Origin: Streptomyces lydicus
GTDB lineage: Bacteria > Actinomycetota > Actinomycetes > Streptomycetales > Streptomycetaceae
Length of the DNA: 64,000 nt
Direction of reading: 5' to 3'
NCBI RefSeq assembly: GCF_000717345.1
Contig: NZ_JNZA01000001.1
Coordinates: forward strand, 124,001-188,000
The translations under genes and the position numbers were made by a program. Each line of letters starts with the position of its first letter. Within the stretch, counting starts at the first letter, position 1. The notes under the pieces are model-generated. The model worked only from the letters and a program-made list of their open reading frames with translations. It had not been told where the DNA came from and made no database searches. Below are positions 62,581 through 64,000 of this stretch, one piece after another.

Positions 62581-64000
62581 TTCGCATGCTGCTGCGCGTG
62601 CTGGGACACGAGTACGCCCGGCCGACGCGCCGCACCGTGGCCCTGATGACGACGACCGCGATCGCCGAGGGGTTGTCCTACGCACTGCTCGTTCCGGTAC
62701 TGCGGGCACTGTTCGGTGGCACGCCCGCGGCCGCCTGGCCCCGGCTGATCGCGTTCGGGGCCGCGGTCGCCGCCTACGGTGTGCTGCGCTACCTCAGCGA
62801 CCTGTCGGGTTTCCGCGTCGGGACCGCGCTGTTGCGCGGCACGTACCGCCGGCTCGGCGACCATCTGGCCCGCTTGCCCCTCGGCTGGTACGGCGCCGGC
62901 CGCGTCGGGGAGGTGTCCGTCCTGGCCAGCCGCGGCGTTCTGCAGGCGATGAGCGTGATCGCGCACCTTCTGGCACCGTTCATCTCGGCCTGCGTGACCC
63001 CCCTGACGATCGTGGCCGTGATGCTCGCCTTCCATTGGAAGATGGGGCTGACCGCGTTGGCTGCCGCACCGGTCGTGGCGGCTATCCAGCTCCGGACGGG
63101 ACGCGCGACGGCCGCCGGCGATGCGGAGCGCGCCGCACGCGACCAGGAGGCCGGCGGGCGGGTCATCGAATATCTCCGGGCCCAGCCGGTGCTGCGCGCC
63201 GGCGGACGGACCGCCGAACGCTTCCCCTTGCTCGACGAGTCGCTGCGGGAAGTCCAGCGCGTGTCCCGCCGTTCCACCCTGTCGGCACTGCCCGGCGCAT
63301 GGGCATTGACGCTCACGGTGCAGGCGATGTTCACCGTGTTGTTGGTCCTCGGCGCCTCCCTCGCGCTCGGCGGGAGCATCGGCGCGGCAGAGGTGCTGAC
63401 GATTCTGGTGCTGGCCGCCCGCTGCGCGGATCCGCTGCTGTCGCTGACGGACATCGGCGGCAAACTCCGCGGCGCGCGTTCCGTCCTAGCGGGACTCGAC
63501 GCGGTACTGCGCACCGAGCCGCTGCCGGAGGCTCCCGAGCCGGTCCAGCCGCGCCGCCACGACCTGGACTTCGCGTCCGTCACCTTCCGCCACGGCGACC
63601 GCCCGGTGATCGACGACGTGTCGTTGTCCGTACCGGAGGGACAGCGGCTTGCCGTGGTCGGGCCGTCGGGTGCGGGCAAGAGCACCCTGCTCCAGCTGCT
63701 CGCACGGTTCCACGACGTGGATGCGGGCCAGGTGCGCGTAGGGGGCGTGGACGTGCGCGCCATCAGCACCGAGGTACTGATGGCGCAGTTCGCCATCGTC
63801 TTCCAGGACGTCTGTCTCTTCGACGGCACCATCGAGGAGAACGTGCGTCTCGGGCGTCCCGACGCCGACGCATCCGAGGTGCGGGCGGCAGCGACTGCGG
63901 CGCGGCTGGACGAGGTGATCGAGCGCCTGCCCGGGGGCTGGGAAACGCATGTCGGCGAGGGCGGCGCACTGCTGTCGGGGGGCGAGCGCCAGCGCGTCTC
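62577..64000 (+). CDS. ABC half-transporter (TMD-NBD fusion), 3' truncated
   Basis: The frame starts at ATG 62577, overlapping the DtxR stop (ATGA), and runs off the window after 474 codons. Six hydrophobic segments precede the ATPase domain: GPSGAGKST (Walker A), IVFQDVCLFDGTIEENV (Q-loop) and the signature LSGGERQRVS at the very end; Walker B lies outside the window. Together with the first half-transporter it forms a pair around the metal regulator, as in heterodimeric iron-siderophore uptake systems. Confidence 0.87.
   Translation, partial: MIRMLLRVLGHEYARPTRRTVALMTTTAIAEGLSYALLVPVLRALFGGTPAAAWPRLIAFGAAVAAYGVLRYLSDLSGFRVGTALLRGTYRRLGDHLARLPLGWYGAGRVGEVSVLASRGVLQAMSVIAHLLAPFISACVTPLTIVAVMLAFHWKMGLTALAAAPVVAAIQLRTGRATAAGDAERAARDQEAGGRVIEYLRAQPVLRAGGRTAERFPLLDESLREVQRVSRRSTLSALPGAWALTLTVQAMFTVLLVLGASLALGGSIGAAEVLTILVLAARCADPLLSLTDIGGKLRGARSVLAGLDAVLRTEPLPEAPEPVQPRRHDLDFASVTFRHGDRPVIDDVSLSVPEGQRLAVVGPSGAGKSTLLQLLARFHDVDAGQVRVGGVDVRAISTEVLMAQFAIVFQDVCLFDGTIEENVRLGRPDADASEVRAAATAARLDEVIERLPGGWETHVGEGGALLSGGERQRV

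Noticed and set aside
1..64000. CRISPR arrays, tRNA/rRNA genes, insertion sequences, attachment sites
   Set aside because: No spaced direct repeats, clover-leaf sequences, transposase motifs or flanking target duplications were seen.

Overview
The window is high-GC actinobacterial DNA and almost certainly comes from a Streptomyces or a close relative. The support is very GC-rich codon third positions, GTG starts, purine-rich ribosome sites, two SpoIIE-type phosphatases side by side, a SigK/RskA-type sigma/anti-sigma pair, actinobacterial-type LeuA, and a large modular NRPS/PKS locus. No rRNA, tRNA, CRISPR array, transposase or phage gene was seen.

Left flank (1-14.3 kb), mostly housekeeping or accessory genes: a gene end, a DinB/TIGR03086-type protein, an AlkA-like DNA glycosylase, a DUF4190/DUF4352 membrane protein, a divergent WYL regulator and VOC protein, a divergent NCS1 nucleobase permease and TetR regulator followed by a YtcJ-like amidohydrolase, two membrane-anchored SpoIIE phosphatases, and an ECF sigma factor translationally coupled to its zinc anti-sigma factor.

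Centre (14.3-48.8 kb): a hybrid NRPS/PKS biosynthetic gene cluster that I cannot match to a known product. A leftward operon (28624 down to 14314) encodes a free PCP, a C-A-PCP module with a Thr-like code, a malonyl-type KS-AT-ACP, a luciferase-like monooxygenase of the natural-product (TIGR04020-like) type, a C protein with a carrier-like tail lacking the phosphopantetheine serine, an MFS exporter, a free C domain, a type II thioesterase and a free A domain. A rightward operon (28942-40561) encodes C-A-PCP (Gly-like), a bimodular C*-A-PCP-C-A-PCP-TE whose first C domain has lost both active-site histidines, and a P450. A leftward half-C/A-PCP protein faces the P450. Next come a rightward MalY/PatB-type PLP enzyme, a cobalamin-binding radical SAM enzyme and a full-length LeuA paralogue. 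These last three look like a precursor-supply submodule for an unusual amino acid. A 317-bp divergent control region holds a good promoter and a Crp-like palindrome.

Right flank (48.8-64 kb): a LysR/carbonic anhydrase/cyanase/deaminase cyanate-detoxification operon, a DUF5946 protein, an AhpD-like protein, a TetR/methyltransferase divergent pair with two tandem operators, small hypothetical proteins including one secreted, a TetR/MFS efflux pair with a 24-bp near-palindrome, and a translationally coupled ABC half-transporter / DtxR regulator / ABC half-transporter operon that runs off the end.
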